DNA of 64,000 nucleotides from Darksidea phi (GCA_030770425.1 JASJFT010000217.1:1-64000); one strand, 5' to 3'; shown: positions 9,965 to 21,848, counted from the stretch's first letter. Made by a program: numbers and translations. Notes: a model not told the origin generated them from the sequence alone.

Positions 9965-11840
9965 ATGCTGCCATTGCAAGAAGCTGGAGATGCGCCGCGA
10001 GCCGGTCCACTTCCGCCCCCTGCAGCCCAGTGGGGCTGCGATTTCAAATCGATGCAGGAAACACTGACACAGAACGCGCCCTTGCTGTTCTCGAGCACGG
10101 ACGACGAGGTGGAATCATGGGTGGTATCCGATGGCTCATTGGACGTGGAAGAACCCAAAATCAAGAAACGAAGGCAAAGTGGCAATGATTCCACGTTTAC
10201 AGTGGATATTGAGCGGGTAAGGTCTGGCGCCATCCCCACTCAACGAAGACTTACATTGGGAAAAGGTAGGAGCCATATTCTAGTGCGTATTAATCTAAGC
10301 TGGTGAAATATGCAAGTCCTGCGAATACTTACTATATCCGTGGTCGACGCAGCTTTATACATCAGATTCACTCTTGGGACCGACTATGCGTAACGAGGGA
10401 AACATTCAACAGGCTAATAGCTTGCCACAATGTGTTTCCCTACTTTATAGACACGGTGTGCGCATTTGGGTTGCGAATCAAGGATGACAATAACACATGG
10501 CCCAATTTCCATATACGGAGAACATACGTAGGGGGGTCATGTGGCGCAGGGTACGATCGTGAGTCCGGCCAAATTTCCAATCCCCTTGTTAAGAAATACA
10601 ACGATTGATAAGGGCCAGTCGAGACATGCTACACTATACGTTTCTTTGAGAGAAACCATAGGGACGGTGGCGATCCGTGGTCGTTGAGACAAACCGGGGT
10701 ATACCAGCGACTCAGTTCTTCCTTGCATAGGTCTACTTGGATCATCATCAAACCATCACCGTATCTGCAGGATCGACTAGATGAAAGACTTCAGGCTCTT
10801 TCACAATGCCCTCGGTTACGTAGCTCGTCGCACATGCTAGTCCATGTCATCATTCTTACCTTCTCGTTACAAGGCTGGCACGGATACATCGCAACCCAAG
10901 CCTCGAGGGTCGAGGATTTTGTAAGTTCAAGATCCGAACAATTGAGGCTCGTGTAGTCGCTGACTATTTCGTTCGTTCTTCCTTCACACAGGAAACGAAG
11001 TCTTTCTTCTCAGAAGCCGACCGGGACAATCCGAACGACTTCAGGCTGAGTTTTGAAGATAGACAAAGCCTCCAACGCCTGCACCGGAAGCTGTTAAAGG
11101 CTGAAGCCGTCTTAGATTCGACGATTCACCTTGGTAGAAGAATCAGGGGTTCTCTGCCAATACTGAGCGCCCAATCAACGGATGAATTGAGGGAGATCAT
11201 TGCAGCAGAATTAGAGGATTTTGATGCAGAGGCCGTACACTACAAGCGCTGCATCTCAGGCCTCCAGCAGCGTACCTCAATTACAGCAGGTTTAGTTAGT
11301 CACACCGTGCGCGTCACTTCAAGATGCGAGCTCATGGATAACCATCTCAGCTTTTGAACATTGTGGAGCACCGTATCGGAAATTCGAGTCTGCGCAGCGC
11401 CATGGCAAATGAAGCGTCCCAAAGAACAAACTCAGCATCATTGGGCACTATGATAGGCCTTGCTACGAATGCCGAAATAGGACAGAAACTTCAGGAAAAA
11501 ATATCTATCAACATCCGTGCTCTATCTGTAGTCGCAACTTTGTACCTGCCTGCCTCACTGCTTGCGGTAAGTCGTTGCGGAGAGGTACTTAATTATTTTG
11601 ACTAAAGGAATTGTGTAGGGGATGTTTAGTTCTCAACTGGTAAAGGTTGAGGCCGACAGCTTGTCCGTTTCCGTCGAAACCTGGAAATACGTTGTCGTCC
11701 TTGTCCCAATGGTGGTGGTGACTTTCGCCGCTGTCCAGATTCTACAAGCAGTATGGGCCAGAGGCCACAGAGCCGATAAGAGTGAGCTCTTGAGCAGAAG
11801 TGGGAGCATCGTTTCATCGCAGATGGTTCCGCCCTGCTAG
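9965..11840 (+). CDS. CorA-like membrane protein (fungal divergent family)
   Basis: Six exons (9965-10216, 10300-10558, 10613-10920, 10992-11294, 11351-11566, 11619-11840) join in frame to 519 aa. The central region carries hallmarks of the fungal CorA-like family: WDRLCVTRETFNRLI, FPYFIDTVCAFGLR, and CYTIRFFERN then DPWSLRQTGVYQ. A helical stretch (~300-420) precedes two C-terminal membrane helices, ~428-447 and 469-492. Where true CorA Mg2+ channels have the GMN selectivity motif after the first helix (TLYLPAS...), this protein has GMFSSQ, so magnesium transport cannot be assumed. Introns are 52-83 bp. One in-frame ATG starts the model; a short upstream ATG (9921) leads to a stop and no splice joins it in frame. 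Confidence 0.78.
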
Positions 11841-12570
11841 GCAACGCTGGTTTCGCTGAGGCTTCACGCGATGTTGCAAAGCAAGGGTGCGCTACGCTTT
11901 TCGGCTACTCCAAGCAAAATCCTATGGATGATGCAGGGACGGCATGATTCCAATGGACTGTCAGGTGTCTTAGAAGCCAGCATTTATCGTTAGTTTTCAC
12001 CCGTTCCGGCAGGGTCCCACGGATCCCCTGCCAACCTATGAACAAATGGGAGTCATTCCCGCATTGCACAACATATATCAGAGTCAAATTGGTCCCGCCA
12101 GGGCCCAATTCTCGCCTAAAATAGAGCGGGTCCTGCTGAAGTATGGCGGAACTAGCAGGGAAGACTGTCCCGAAAATGTCCCAGTCATCGGTGTGGCGCC
12201 CGTTTGCAGTCTGACACCCTCGACAGCTGATAGCGTGGCTTGCTTCATGTAGCCGCCGATGGAGGCAGGTGGAACAGTCTGACCCCTATCGGCACATTGT
12301 TCTCAGCCGGTCCGAGGAGGCATGAAATGCTCAATCATTGATACGAGGTAGCTTCGGGGCTGAAGCCAGGCGCGTTTTGTCCGCTTTTTGTGCGAGAGCG
12401 CCCTCTGTTCTCTGATACCCCAAGCATTGCCGCCTCCGCCTTAAATACAAGATTCTCTTCTTTTCGGACTTCCTCTAGGCTTATCATTGTAGCTATTCAA
12501 CCCAGATCCGGGGGACCATTTCGGCCACACCCCTTCAACCACTTTCGCATCCCCACCATTGCGAGCAAAC
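11841..12570. other. Intergenic, no gene seen
   Basis: This interval holds the 3' flank of the CorA-like gene and the promoter and leader of the kinase/TPR gene. Frames are short, and I see no tRNA, repeat or conserved exon. Confidence 0.5.
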
Positions 12571-15500
12571 ATGCGTCGACGTGGATTTGGGCCAAGGCAG
12601 CCTGAAATCGGCCAACTTCCCCTCCCCAATGAGAACGTCCTGAGAGCTGGGAGCCTCAATAATTCCAGGTCGGAAAGGGGTCGCAACGAAAAAACATACA
12701 ATCTTCTCACCTGCTTGGCATGCGCTCAGCAACGAGGCCTGGACTTTATCGGAATATCGTGGATTGACGCCCAAGGCGTTCTGGGCAGAGGCGGTCAGGC
12801 TGTTGTGAGCGAAACACGTGCCAGCGTTGACACAGTCCTGGCCTTCAAACGCCGAGACAGCAGCAGAGTCGGCTCATGGCTTTCACTAGGAACTTTAAGT
12901 CAGATGTCCATCATGGAGAATTTCTACCGAGAGATTGCCTCTGAGATTATGGCACTGGGTGAGCCAAGTTTTAGAAATCACCCAAACATAGTCCAGTTGA
13001 AAGCCATTGGCTGGGAGATTCAAAACGTCAGCAGTTGGTTGCCCTTCCAGAGAGTCCGCGTATGGCCCGTCTTGATCTTCGAAAAAGCCGATCACCATGA
13101 CCTTCGAAAGTTCATGGCAACCAGCGATGGTAAATCCTTGAGCCTTGTTCAACGATTGAGGATTTGCCACGATATCGCGTCAGCCATTTGCGCTGCACAT
13201 ACGATTGGTAAGTCACCCCAGCAAACTATGCTCGTCTATCCTAACATACATGAGGCATCATCCATGGTGACATCAAACCTGAAAATGTCTTGGTGTTCGG
13301 TACCAAAGAAATCACAGTAAAGCTAGCGGACTTCGGCTTCTGCGCATTTGCCTCGAACGAAGTTATCAGGCTTGGAGGGACCGATCCTTGGTCCGCACCC
13401 GAAATTCACACTCGCCTTTCCCACAAGCTGGCGCAAGCGAAACTTACCGACCTCTACTCTTTCGGTGTCCTATGCCTGTGGATCATATTCAGAGAAGACA
13501 TTGCTGAGAGAGGGCAAGCCTTACAGCAACCCCCGAGAGGTTCAGTCGGGCAGATTATCGACAAAATCAGCGGAATCTGGGTCCCACAAGCAGCTGCAGC
13601 TGGTCCCGATATCAAGTTTATCTCGGAACACAAAAGTACCCTCATGCAGCAGGCTGTCGAGCTTGTGGAATGCATGAGGGACTCGAAGTGGAAGGACAAA
13701 CTACGACAATTGTTGACAGTGACACTCACGGTGGATTCAAGTCATCGCTCCTTTGGATCCGCTGCGGAGTCCGACTTCGAATTCATTGTGCATCTTCTGG
13801 ATGTGAAAAGGTGCGATATAACCCTACTGATTGGACCATTAGGCTAATGCGATTTAGCAATGAGGATACACCGCAGGGCATCACTATTGCTACAACTGAG
13901 AATAGTTCACCAGACATACCGGCCATTCCAAGCAAGACATTGGATGGCTCACACCCGAGTGCGTCGTTTCCTACAGCAAGCGCTTTTCAGGTACGGCCAA
14001 ACTTATGAGGGTTGATATATCCTACCTCAAACTAAGAATCACCTAATAGGTTTCTCAATCACTGCGGTCCCTGTGCCACGCCGATTTCCGAGTTCGATGT
14101 CATATCTTCGAGTGTTTGGAAAAGGAGTACGATAGCGTGAGGGATACCGCCGAAAAGTCAAAGTTAGCATTACAAATGGCTTTCTGTTACAAGATCGGCT
14201 TCGGGACTGAGCGGAATGAGGGGAAAGTGGCGGACTACCTGAGGAGTGCCAATGATCTGCAAGAGGATCACAGCTCTAGTCAGCAAATATTCGACGCCGC
14301 CTATCTTCAGTCAATGATTGAACAGAGCGGAACAGTTCCGAACGCTTCCAGCGCGTGGCTCCAGAATCTTTACAACACGGGCATCATTCAACCGGTTCAC
14401 CAAGGAATCGAAATGCGACACAAGCCCCCACATGTGCAAAAGAGGATTCTCCAGGATCGCCAAAAGGAGATCGACCGAATGAAAACCATACTCGGAGAGA
14501 CTCATCCCGCTGTCTTAAACCTGAAATGGGCCATGTTGACGAGTATAATGGAGGGCCAGGACCCTCTGGAACCGATTGAATTCCTCCATGAGATGGTGAA
14601 ATCTATGGAGAGCAAAGATGGCCCGGGCCCGAACCACCGCGACACTCTTATGACCAAGGCCTATCGGTGTCTTGCGCTCATGAGAATTTGTGGTCCTCAC
14701 GAGATTGAGCTCATCGAAAACCAAGCTCGATCCGCATGGGATGACCTGTCTCAGTCGGACGCCCATGAGCACGTTGCTACTTCGATGGTCTGCATGGCGC
14801 TTGCGGACTGTTTGGCCTTTCGAGGTCGATTCAAAGATTCGAGATTCTTCATGGATCTGGCTAAACAATCCGTGGTAGCTAAGTTTGGACCGGACCATCC
14901 CAACACCGTCAGTCTACTCCAGAAGGAAGCCGACTATCTCTTGAGAGAGGGAAATATGGTCCGAGCGATTGAGGTGACCGAAGAAGCGCTCGAGAAAATG
15001 TTGGTCCTCGTGGAGAAAGATGAGCTAGGAATTGTTCAGATGCGCGACATGCTAGCCATGCTCCTTTTCTTCACTGGAAACTACGATAAAGCTGACAAAG
15101 TTGTGGAAGGAACATATGAACTGTTCAAGAGAAAGCTCCCATCCCATCATCCAGCCCTGGCAGGGGCGCGAGTAAGCCTCGCGATGTACCGGGGAAGGTA
15201 TGCCGAGGTCATCAGCATGATGCGTGGCACCGTCAGGATCATGAGTTGGGTCTCATGGTGGCAGGGCTGGCCGCCAAAGAAAGACGACCATCCTGTGAAT
15301 GTATATTCAAAAGTCAAAGAGTCCGACGTCATTCGGGAGCTACTTGGAGAGAACGGCCAGCCGAAAGCGTCGAAACCATACGTTGACCCGAAGAAGTTTG
15401 CGGTGCCCCCGGAGCTCATGATGGCCCGAGCGGTCCTCATCTTGGCACTGCACGCCGAAGCAGCTCGGGAGAAGAAATTCGTCTGGCTCGACCGTGAAGG

Positions 15501-16185
15501 CGATGCGCATATGCAGTCACTGCTGAAAGATATCGACGCAAGTTTCGAAATTGGGTCTAAGCAATCGGATGCACTTCTCGAGGATGATGGGGTCGCTCCG
15601 TCCGTTATGCTGAAGGCAATACATGACGAGTACATTGGCCTTGTTGAGATTCTGGCATTCCTGGGAGATCTGAACTCTAGAAAGGGTTTGCACTACGACA
15701 AAGCTATTGCTGCGTCGAGGGGTAGCAACTTCACCACAATCACAACGATATTGGAAGAGCATCGGGATATCTGCGCAAATGGGCCAGACTACGACAAACC
15801 CCCAATGTTCAAAAATACCGGAGAGTTGAGAACATGGGTGAGCGGCCATTGGGGTGGATGTTATTTGTACCGCAGCTCAGGACCGAGGAAGGATCCGAAA
15901 GGTACTTTCACACTTAGCCTGCAGGCTGATGAAACAATCGCTCAAAATGACATCGTCAACATCACTGGAACTGGGGTGGACGACATGGGTGAAACCTTCA
16001 TCAAGGGCGACATTTCTGTATCGGGCAATGTCTTGCTGTGCATGTACAAGGAAGGAGGTGAGGAACTGGGATGGGAGTACAAAGGCCGTGCGAACCCCGC
16101 AAGGAAGGCATTCGGAGGCTTTTGGGGACCGCGAGGTGCTGATATACATGCAGCTGGAGGAACGTTTTTCTTTTACAAAGGCTGA
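12571..16185 (+). CDS. Protein kinase with SEL1/TPR repeats and C-terminal beta domain
   Basis: Exons 12571-13207, 13255-13810, 13858-13990 and 14050-16185 join in frame to 1153 aa. The kinase domain has a glycine loop GRGGQ (72-76), Lys93 in VLAFKRR, catalytic HGDIKPEN with Asp218, DFG at 238-240, a DPWSAPE activation-loop end and TDLYSFGVLCLW. The intron at 13208 splits the codon just before GIIHGD, and splicing restores it exactly. A low-complexity linker (~397-440) leads to a SEL1-like repeat (YKIGFGTE, ~490), then several TPR-like helices (HPAVLNLKWAM, HPNTVSLLQKEADYLL, HPALAGARVSLAMY). The last ~100 residues are beta-rich (GTFTLSLQADE ... AFGGFWG), a tail I associate with this fungal kinase/TPR class. 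It is probably an active cytosolic Ser/Thr kinase scaffold; pathway unknown. Confidence 0.85.
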
Positions 16186-17143
16186 TTGGGAGGTTTATAC
16201 ACAAATGTAGCGAGCGGTGCCAGCACATTCTTCGTGTCAGAAGTCTTCTAAGTCATCATGCGTAGCTTTTTATTCTCAGAACGTCGTTGTCATAGCCGGC
16301 CCCGGTCTTCTTCCCAGCAGGTCGGCGACAGTAAACGTAGGGGAACGGTACTTCATTGAAGGCTAAGGTTGCATAATTATCAGGCACGTCGGCAATCCAC
16401 GCCTTCTCCATTTTGCGAGGACCTATGCCTATGCAATTGATCATAGTTTCTGAGATGCGTACGACGACCAGCTCAAACCGCTATAGCTGATGGAGTTCGC
16501 TCTAGAGAATGAGAGCTCTCACATGATAGCACCGCGAGCTTTCCCGCATAGTAATCGTAGTCGCTTTCTTTACAGATCTTCAATGAAAGGGGATCCAACC
16601 TGCTCATGTTGACGAACAATAAGTGGAAAGCACGGCAATATCTTCCAAGCTTTTGTACTATAACGCTCTCATACCATTCGCGTATAGATAATATAGATAA
16701 TATCTAATTGCCGCTCTAATAGATAGTAGTATAATCTAAAACTTGATTTTATAGAAATTTATAGAATAAAAAGATATTCTCTAATTATTAAAGAAATATT
16801 TAGCTATTATTGCGGAGCGAGAAACGAGCGTAGTAATATACATTCGGGTCTACTAAAATCGAAAATCTCTATAAATTCTGTAGTAAGTTAGTATTCTTAC
16901 TACAGAAGCGCCTACGTGATTGGACGTTTGTTTTACTAATAGCCAATCAATTTGTACTACCACAGGTCCTATATAGATCTAGCTATACCCAACCGAAATC
17001 AGCTACCCTCCCGATATCGAGCTCAGTAGCTACCTCAGTATCGAGCTTAGTAGGTGGCTGATACCGAGCTCGGTATTAGGCTTAGTATTAGGCCTATTAT
17101 AGCTTAGTATTAGAATATTATACCATGATATATACAACTATTG
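16186..17143. other. Flank turning into AT-rich, RIP-like sequence
   Basis: 16186-16640 is ordinary intergenic sequence with no gene. From about 16650 the base composition drops to strongly AT-rich with abundant TpA, as in RIP-mutated repeats. A perfect 12-bp inverted repeat with an 8-bp spacer (TTCTGTAGTAAG / CTTACTACAGAA) lies at 16876-16907. Degenerate GAGCTYAGTA-like repeats occur at 17018-17090. No second copy of this part occurs in the window. Confidence 0.6.
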
Positions 17144-18313
17144 TATTTAATTTAGATTTGTATAGTGGAAGTCTCTTTAGAAGGTCCGTACGAAATATAG
17201 TAAGAGTTTGTATATAGTAGAGGTACTATACCCATACCTTATATACGATAATAGAGCTATAGAGCTGTATATAGTAATACCGACGAGGTAATATTTCGGA
17301 TATTAAGGCGCTGGACGAGAAATAACATATAATACCGAACTATAGAGCCTGGTTAGGAGACTAACAGCGGTAGCGATAAGTTAGCGCACCTATACTACTA
17401 CCTACAGTATAAAAATTGCCTATAATAATACTAGTATCCTACTTACTACATCCATCTCTTATCCTTAGCCAGCTTCCTTATATCTATCGCTTATCCTTAG
17501 CTAGCTTCTTTACTATATCTATCTTTTATCCTTAGCTAGCTTCCTTACCTCTTCCTTAAACTTACTATTAATACCCACCAACTATATATCTTTACTAATG
17601 ATTGTTCGCCTAGTCCTTTATTAGGATCTTTAGTAGGAGGAACTAGGGTATAATAGGCTAGTCGAGTATAGCGCTCTAAACCTTTCGAATATCGCGGCAG
17701 AGTGTCCCCGGCGCTATAGGCGGGAGGTACTACTAATAAGGCTCCTTAATTATAATAATTATTAGTATAAAACCAACTATACGTTAGATATATTCGAGGG
17801 AACGAACGGCGATAGGATTCTTATATAGCTATTAGTAGTTACCTATAATATATTCCTGTCCGAGGCCCTATATAATAAGGATAGGCGTTTCGTCGAGAGG
17901 TAGCTATTCCGTCTGTATAGGCTAGAGGACAAGCTTATACAGGGAAGACCGTTTAGGAGGGAGGAATCGGCCTTCTTAGTAGGCTATCGAGGGAACCAAT
18001 ACCTAATATAGAAGATAGAGCTAGTGTCCATAGTAGATACGATACGAACGATGGCGTAGGGGCTACCGGTAAGTAGAGGACTAAGAAGTGGCGTAGGGGG
18101 TTCGGCGTTGTCGACGCGTTTAACTATCTACATATATTATTAGTAAATTAGGAGCTATTATTATCGTATAGTTACTGCCTGTACTGTTGCGTAAGATGTC
18201 GAAACATTAAAATATAATAAGGTAATTAGAATCACGAAAAACACAGCCAGCCCAGGAGCCAACGTGACGTCACGCCGGGTAGTGGCCCAAGCTCCTGGAG
18301 GAGGGGGTACAAC
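17144..18313. mobile_element. RIP-mutated dispersed repeat, left copy
   Basis: This ~1.17-kb AT-rich block is the reverse complement of 61302-62457. The copies align end to end with mostly transition differences; for example this copy reads CGAAATATAGTAAGAG where the other, reverse-complemented, reads CGAAACACAGTAGGAG. That is the CpA-to-TpA change left by RIP, and it is heavier here. One end (18250-18299) is GC-rich and carries CCAGGAGC...GCTCCTGG arms around TGACGTCA. Inside, three tandem ~32-bp units built on TTATCCTTAGCTAGCTTCC lie at 17452-17555. No open reading frame survives, so the element class is unknown. Confidence 0.85.
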
Positions 18314-18529
18314 TGTTGTATAAGGGTATATCGTAGATAGGAAGGTGGGGAGAATGATCCGCGGCCGGGAGGATAGGAAAGGTAATAGGATAGCCGTCGT
18401 ACAAAGCAAACCGGACGCTCACGATGTATCGCCTTCTCAGCGCTATCACTGCAAGCAAGATCCATCTCGGACGCCGTCAGACCAGGTTTGATGAAGTCGT
18501 CAAGTCCTCTACCGGGCATTTCTACAATT

Positions 18530-19700
18530 TTCTGTGACGAAAGCTTCCCTACAGGAGAACTGGCCACGTTCCCGACTTTATGTTGCGCAAGTCACAGCAT
18601 TGGAAAAGTATTACAGAGAGTCTGAAGGTTCCTTGCTACCTCGCTCCAATCTCGCTATAATACTTGCAAACGCCTCTTGGTTCCTTTTCGATCAGCGGCT
18701 TTCTAGTCAGTCTATGCAACTTCTTCTCACTGCTTGAGGTGTTGGTAAAGCTACTCCTACGGGAAATGAACTGGCTATATCGACCATCTACCGCTCCTTC
18801 GGATGCATTTATCTAGAAATCAATAAACCGCGCGCCCCCTTCAACAACTTCCATCGTCAGATACAGACTGTGGAGTTACTTCGGGATAGCAACGAGTTTA
18901 CAGTCGCAGCAGGCCTTAGCAGCTGCAGGCTAGCAAAACTATCGAAGGGCGATTATTCCGAGTCAAGACAGCACATTAAGAGAGCGTAGGAGATCCGAAA
19001 CAAGTATCCTAGGCATGCAGAAAGCTATCGAGCTCTGACCTTGGATATACTCGGCATACTAGACGGACTGGGGGGCAAGACCGACAGCTCATTTCACAAC
19101 ATCCGTGAGGCCATCAAGTTGTACGATGCAGAATCGGGATATAGAAATTATTTGACAGCACTCTGAGTCATTCATCCCCATGTCAGTGGTTGTTGCTAAG
19201 TCGTATAACGCCTACTATTCGCTTAGTAATGTGCATATTGTCCAAGAGAAGTACGACGAGTCCTTCAAACTGCACTTTCTCGCCTTCTCTGCACGTCGAG
19301 ATACTGCGGGAGACACGCAACGGACTGTGGCTTCTTTGCACAAAGGTGCATGGCATCTTTGTCGTTGCAAGGACTAAAAAGCAGCGGGGTAAGTATTGCT
19401 TTGCATGCCGACACCGTATTGCAATGCGACTCACGCATCGTCTCAGAGAGATACTGCTTTTCGCATTAAAAATCTTCACGAATTAGTGTGAGGGGACAGG
19501 CGGAGTTGGTTGTTCAATCTATTTCATGAGTATGGTGTTGGAAGACGTGGGCCGTAAAGAAGATGCGAAGAATGTGGAACACTTCGCAGCGAGCATACGG
19601 AAGGACATCCTCGGCACTCCGCCAGAAGAGACGACAAGCTGGGAATGTATGACAAGCTGATTGGTGCTTTGGATCATGGAAGTTCCCGGCGTAGGCTTTC
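18530..19700 (+). pseudogene. TPR-repeat gene remnant (NLR/STAND-type C-terminus)
   Basis: Conceptual translation gives a long helical-repeat region broken by in-frame stops and a frame change: VTALEKYYRESEGSLLPRS, ASWFLFDQRLSSQSMQLLL, then after a stop TGNELAISTIYRSFGCIYLE, DSNEFTVAAGLSSCRLAKL and AESYRALTLDILGILDGL. A further segment at 19201-19375 reads NAYYSLSNVHIVQEKYDESF. These match the TPR arrays at the C-terminus of fungal NB-ARC/NACHT proteins, but no nucleotide-binding domain is present. The 5' side abuts the RIP-mutated repeat. I see stops at about 18736, 18987 and 19165, so the gene is dead. 19700-20226 contains nothing else I can name. Confidence 0.7.
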
Positions 19701-20226
19701 GTTTATTTAGTCTTTGCCCAGTCATTTCTCTCTCATAAGCAAGTAGCCCTCGCCGCCAGGACTCTTTCTATAGTTGAATTATTTTTCCTGGTGTTGTTGT
19801 GTAGAATGTATGAAGGACGTCGCCAGGACTTCGAAATACAATTGTTCCCCGTACCGAGAGGGGATTCCGAGCGGAAGACGCAGCCATAGCTGAGTTGTGT
19901 CAGCCGCAAATATAACCATGCTCATTTGTTTAGGTTTGCATGTGGCGTTTTGACGTGGAGCTTGATCCAGAATCAGCATAAGCTTTAGCCACTTCGTCCA
20001 CGCTAAGTTGCTGACGGCTCATCACAGCGAAGCTAATCAGCCAAAGCTGAACTCATCAGCGTTGACGTGGTGGCAAGTCTTACATCATCATATATAGCTG
20101 CTATCCGGATCCGTGTGACCGTTGTTGCGAGATAAAGTCTTACAGTACCTCGAGAAATTCTTCTCAACAACTTTCATAGCCGTCCAATATCCGTTGGACG
20201 CAACAGCACACGCTTGCACCAGCGAC

Positions 20227-21050
20227 ATGGCCTTCCTCTATATTGCTCTTTCTAATGCGCTGCTTTCCGCTCTCTCGATTGCTAATCTCGGGCTGATAAG
20301 TTCCATGGTCGGCTTTCTCCACGACCAGAAGGGTACGTTTGCGTCGCCATATCAAAGAGAAGCGGATGTTGGGGAGTGGCCCGCTGCTCTGAACTCTCCG
20401 CTTTAACATTCATAATCAATTGCTAATTCGGGTTTGCAGACAATGTAGGAGCATACCAAGTGAACTGGCCGGGCAAATTAGACCCTATACAGTTGAAGGT
20501 CGAGCCGGAGCATCTTTGGGTTGACCAAGGCCACACGTCAAATGGCGTTGCTGGTTATGGATTCTTTCTCGGTCTCTTTGGCCTCTATGTGGCATGGAGG
20601 CAAAGAAAGCGCCATAGTAACGTACGTTACTGTTCAAGCACTATGCGTGGTCGCACTAACGACAGCCAGGGCCCCTCGAAAACGTTACTGGTACTCTCTA
20701 TACTGCAACTCCTCGCCATTCTCTTCACCCTCTCAGCGTTCATTTTCGTCTTTGTCGTCACATACCAAACGAATAATCAACGCATCCTCGTCTCCATCGC
20801 GCAATCAGACGTCGCCTACCCAGCCGATAAATGGACACCAGAGACATGGTTCAAAGCTGTGCTGGACCTCCCGCTAGCACGTCAAGATCAGCGCGACAAC
20901 ATTTCGGACAAGGTCACGAGCATGGTGGCTTGGAGATGGATGCTCATTCCCATCCTTTTGGCTGATATATTGGCTTTTGGTGTTTCGGTGGTGGAGTTGC
21001 TCCGGCAGAGGAAGGGTATGGAGCGGTCCGAGTTCGTCATGGAAAAGTAG
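20227..21050 (+). CDS. Small multi-pass membrane protein, unknown function
   Basis: Exons 20227-20332, 20440-20621 and 20670-21050 give 222 aa. There are four hydrophobic helices: ALSNALLSALSIANLGLIS near the N-terminus, GYGFFLGLFGLYVAW, LLVLSILQLLAILFTLSAF with its continuation, and WMLIPILLADILAFGVSVV. A loop with TYQTNN, YPADKWTPETWF and LPLARQDQRDN lies between helices 3 and 4. The 48-bp second intron is a multiple of three and reads open, but it has GTACGT, CTAAC and CAG, and removing it gives a tighter membrane topology. The architecture is typical of fungus-specific four-helix proteins; I do not recognise a function. Part of the last exon is copied at 5406-5530. A TATA-like CATATATAG lies ~135 bp upstream of the ATG. 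Confidence 0.72.
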
Positions 21051-21848
21051 CATGCGCTTACTGCTACTATAGATTTTGGTGGTGATGGAGAGCACAAAGT
21101 GCGGTTGCTGCCGTTCAAGAGTCAATATACGAGCCCGCAGCCGAGCCCACACCCAGCCGACATGTATAGATCAGGCGTATTCTGGTAGCACGTGTCCGAT
21201 TGTCGTCGTTATTTTAGCAGAGCGAAGCATTCCAGTTGTGAGGAGCCCGATCGCCGTGGTGGCTGCTTGCTTCCGGCTTGTGAATGTATGAGGTTCAGAA
21301 TCTTGCCGGAGTATTAGAGGTCAGGATCAACGTAAACATATTAGCCGTTACCTCGGAGCAATGCGCTCACATGTTACCAGCAGTGGACCATCTCCACGAT
21401 CTTCCTGTCACGCGTGCACCTGCATTGTGGATCATGCTGAATAGGCATGAGGTCCCTCTCAGAACATGACCTTTAACAAACATATGAACGTGAAGATTTG
21501 TTAACCGCAACTCACATTTATAGATATCATCCACCGACCAACAAAAAGATCCAGTATTTAAGCAGTCGGGCAGACCCTTGCATCTCATTCCCGTCGGGAC
21601 GGCCTTAGCGAGGGCAGCACCAAACGCACCCGCCTCAACCTCCAAAAAAGTTACCGGCCCCGCTCAACTTCCCACACCGCACCTCTGCGTGTGCTGCCAA
21701 CCTTTCGGACTTCACTCGTCCGCCACGACTCTCCCTCCAACCTCCCCACAATCCGTAACCGCGACCGCATTTCGAATGCTCCTCACCGCATAATCCCCGA
21801 GACCGGCCGCACCTCGCAACTCTCGTCGCAACCGCAACTGCTCCCGCC
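21051..21848. other. Intergenic, no gene seen
   Basis: This interval joins the accessory island to the conserved core. It contains short unsupported ORFs and a pyrimidine-rich stretch (21640-21840) that fits the promoter and 5' UTR of the acyltransferase gene. Confidence 0.5.

Noticed and set aside
17452..17555. CRISPR-like array from the three ~32-bp repeats
   Set aside because: The units are contiguous without unique spacers, occur inside a dispersed fungal repeat, and the genome is eukaryotic.
20622..20669. Reading the second intron of the membrane-protein gene as coding
   Set aside because: It is in frame, but it has a GTACGT donor, CTAAC branch and CAG acceptor, and splicing it out gives a cleaner loop; the unspliced form cannot be fully excluded.
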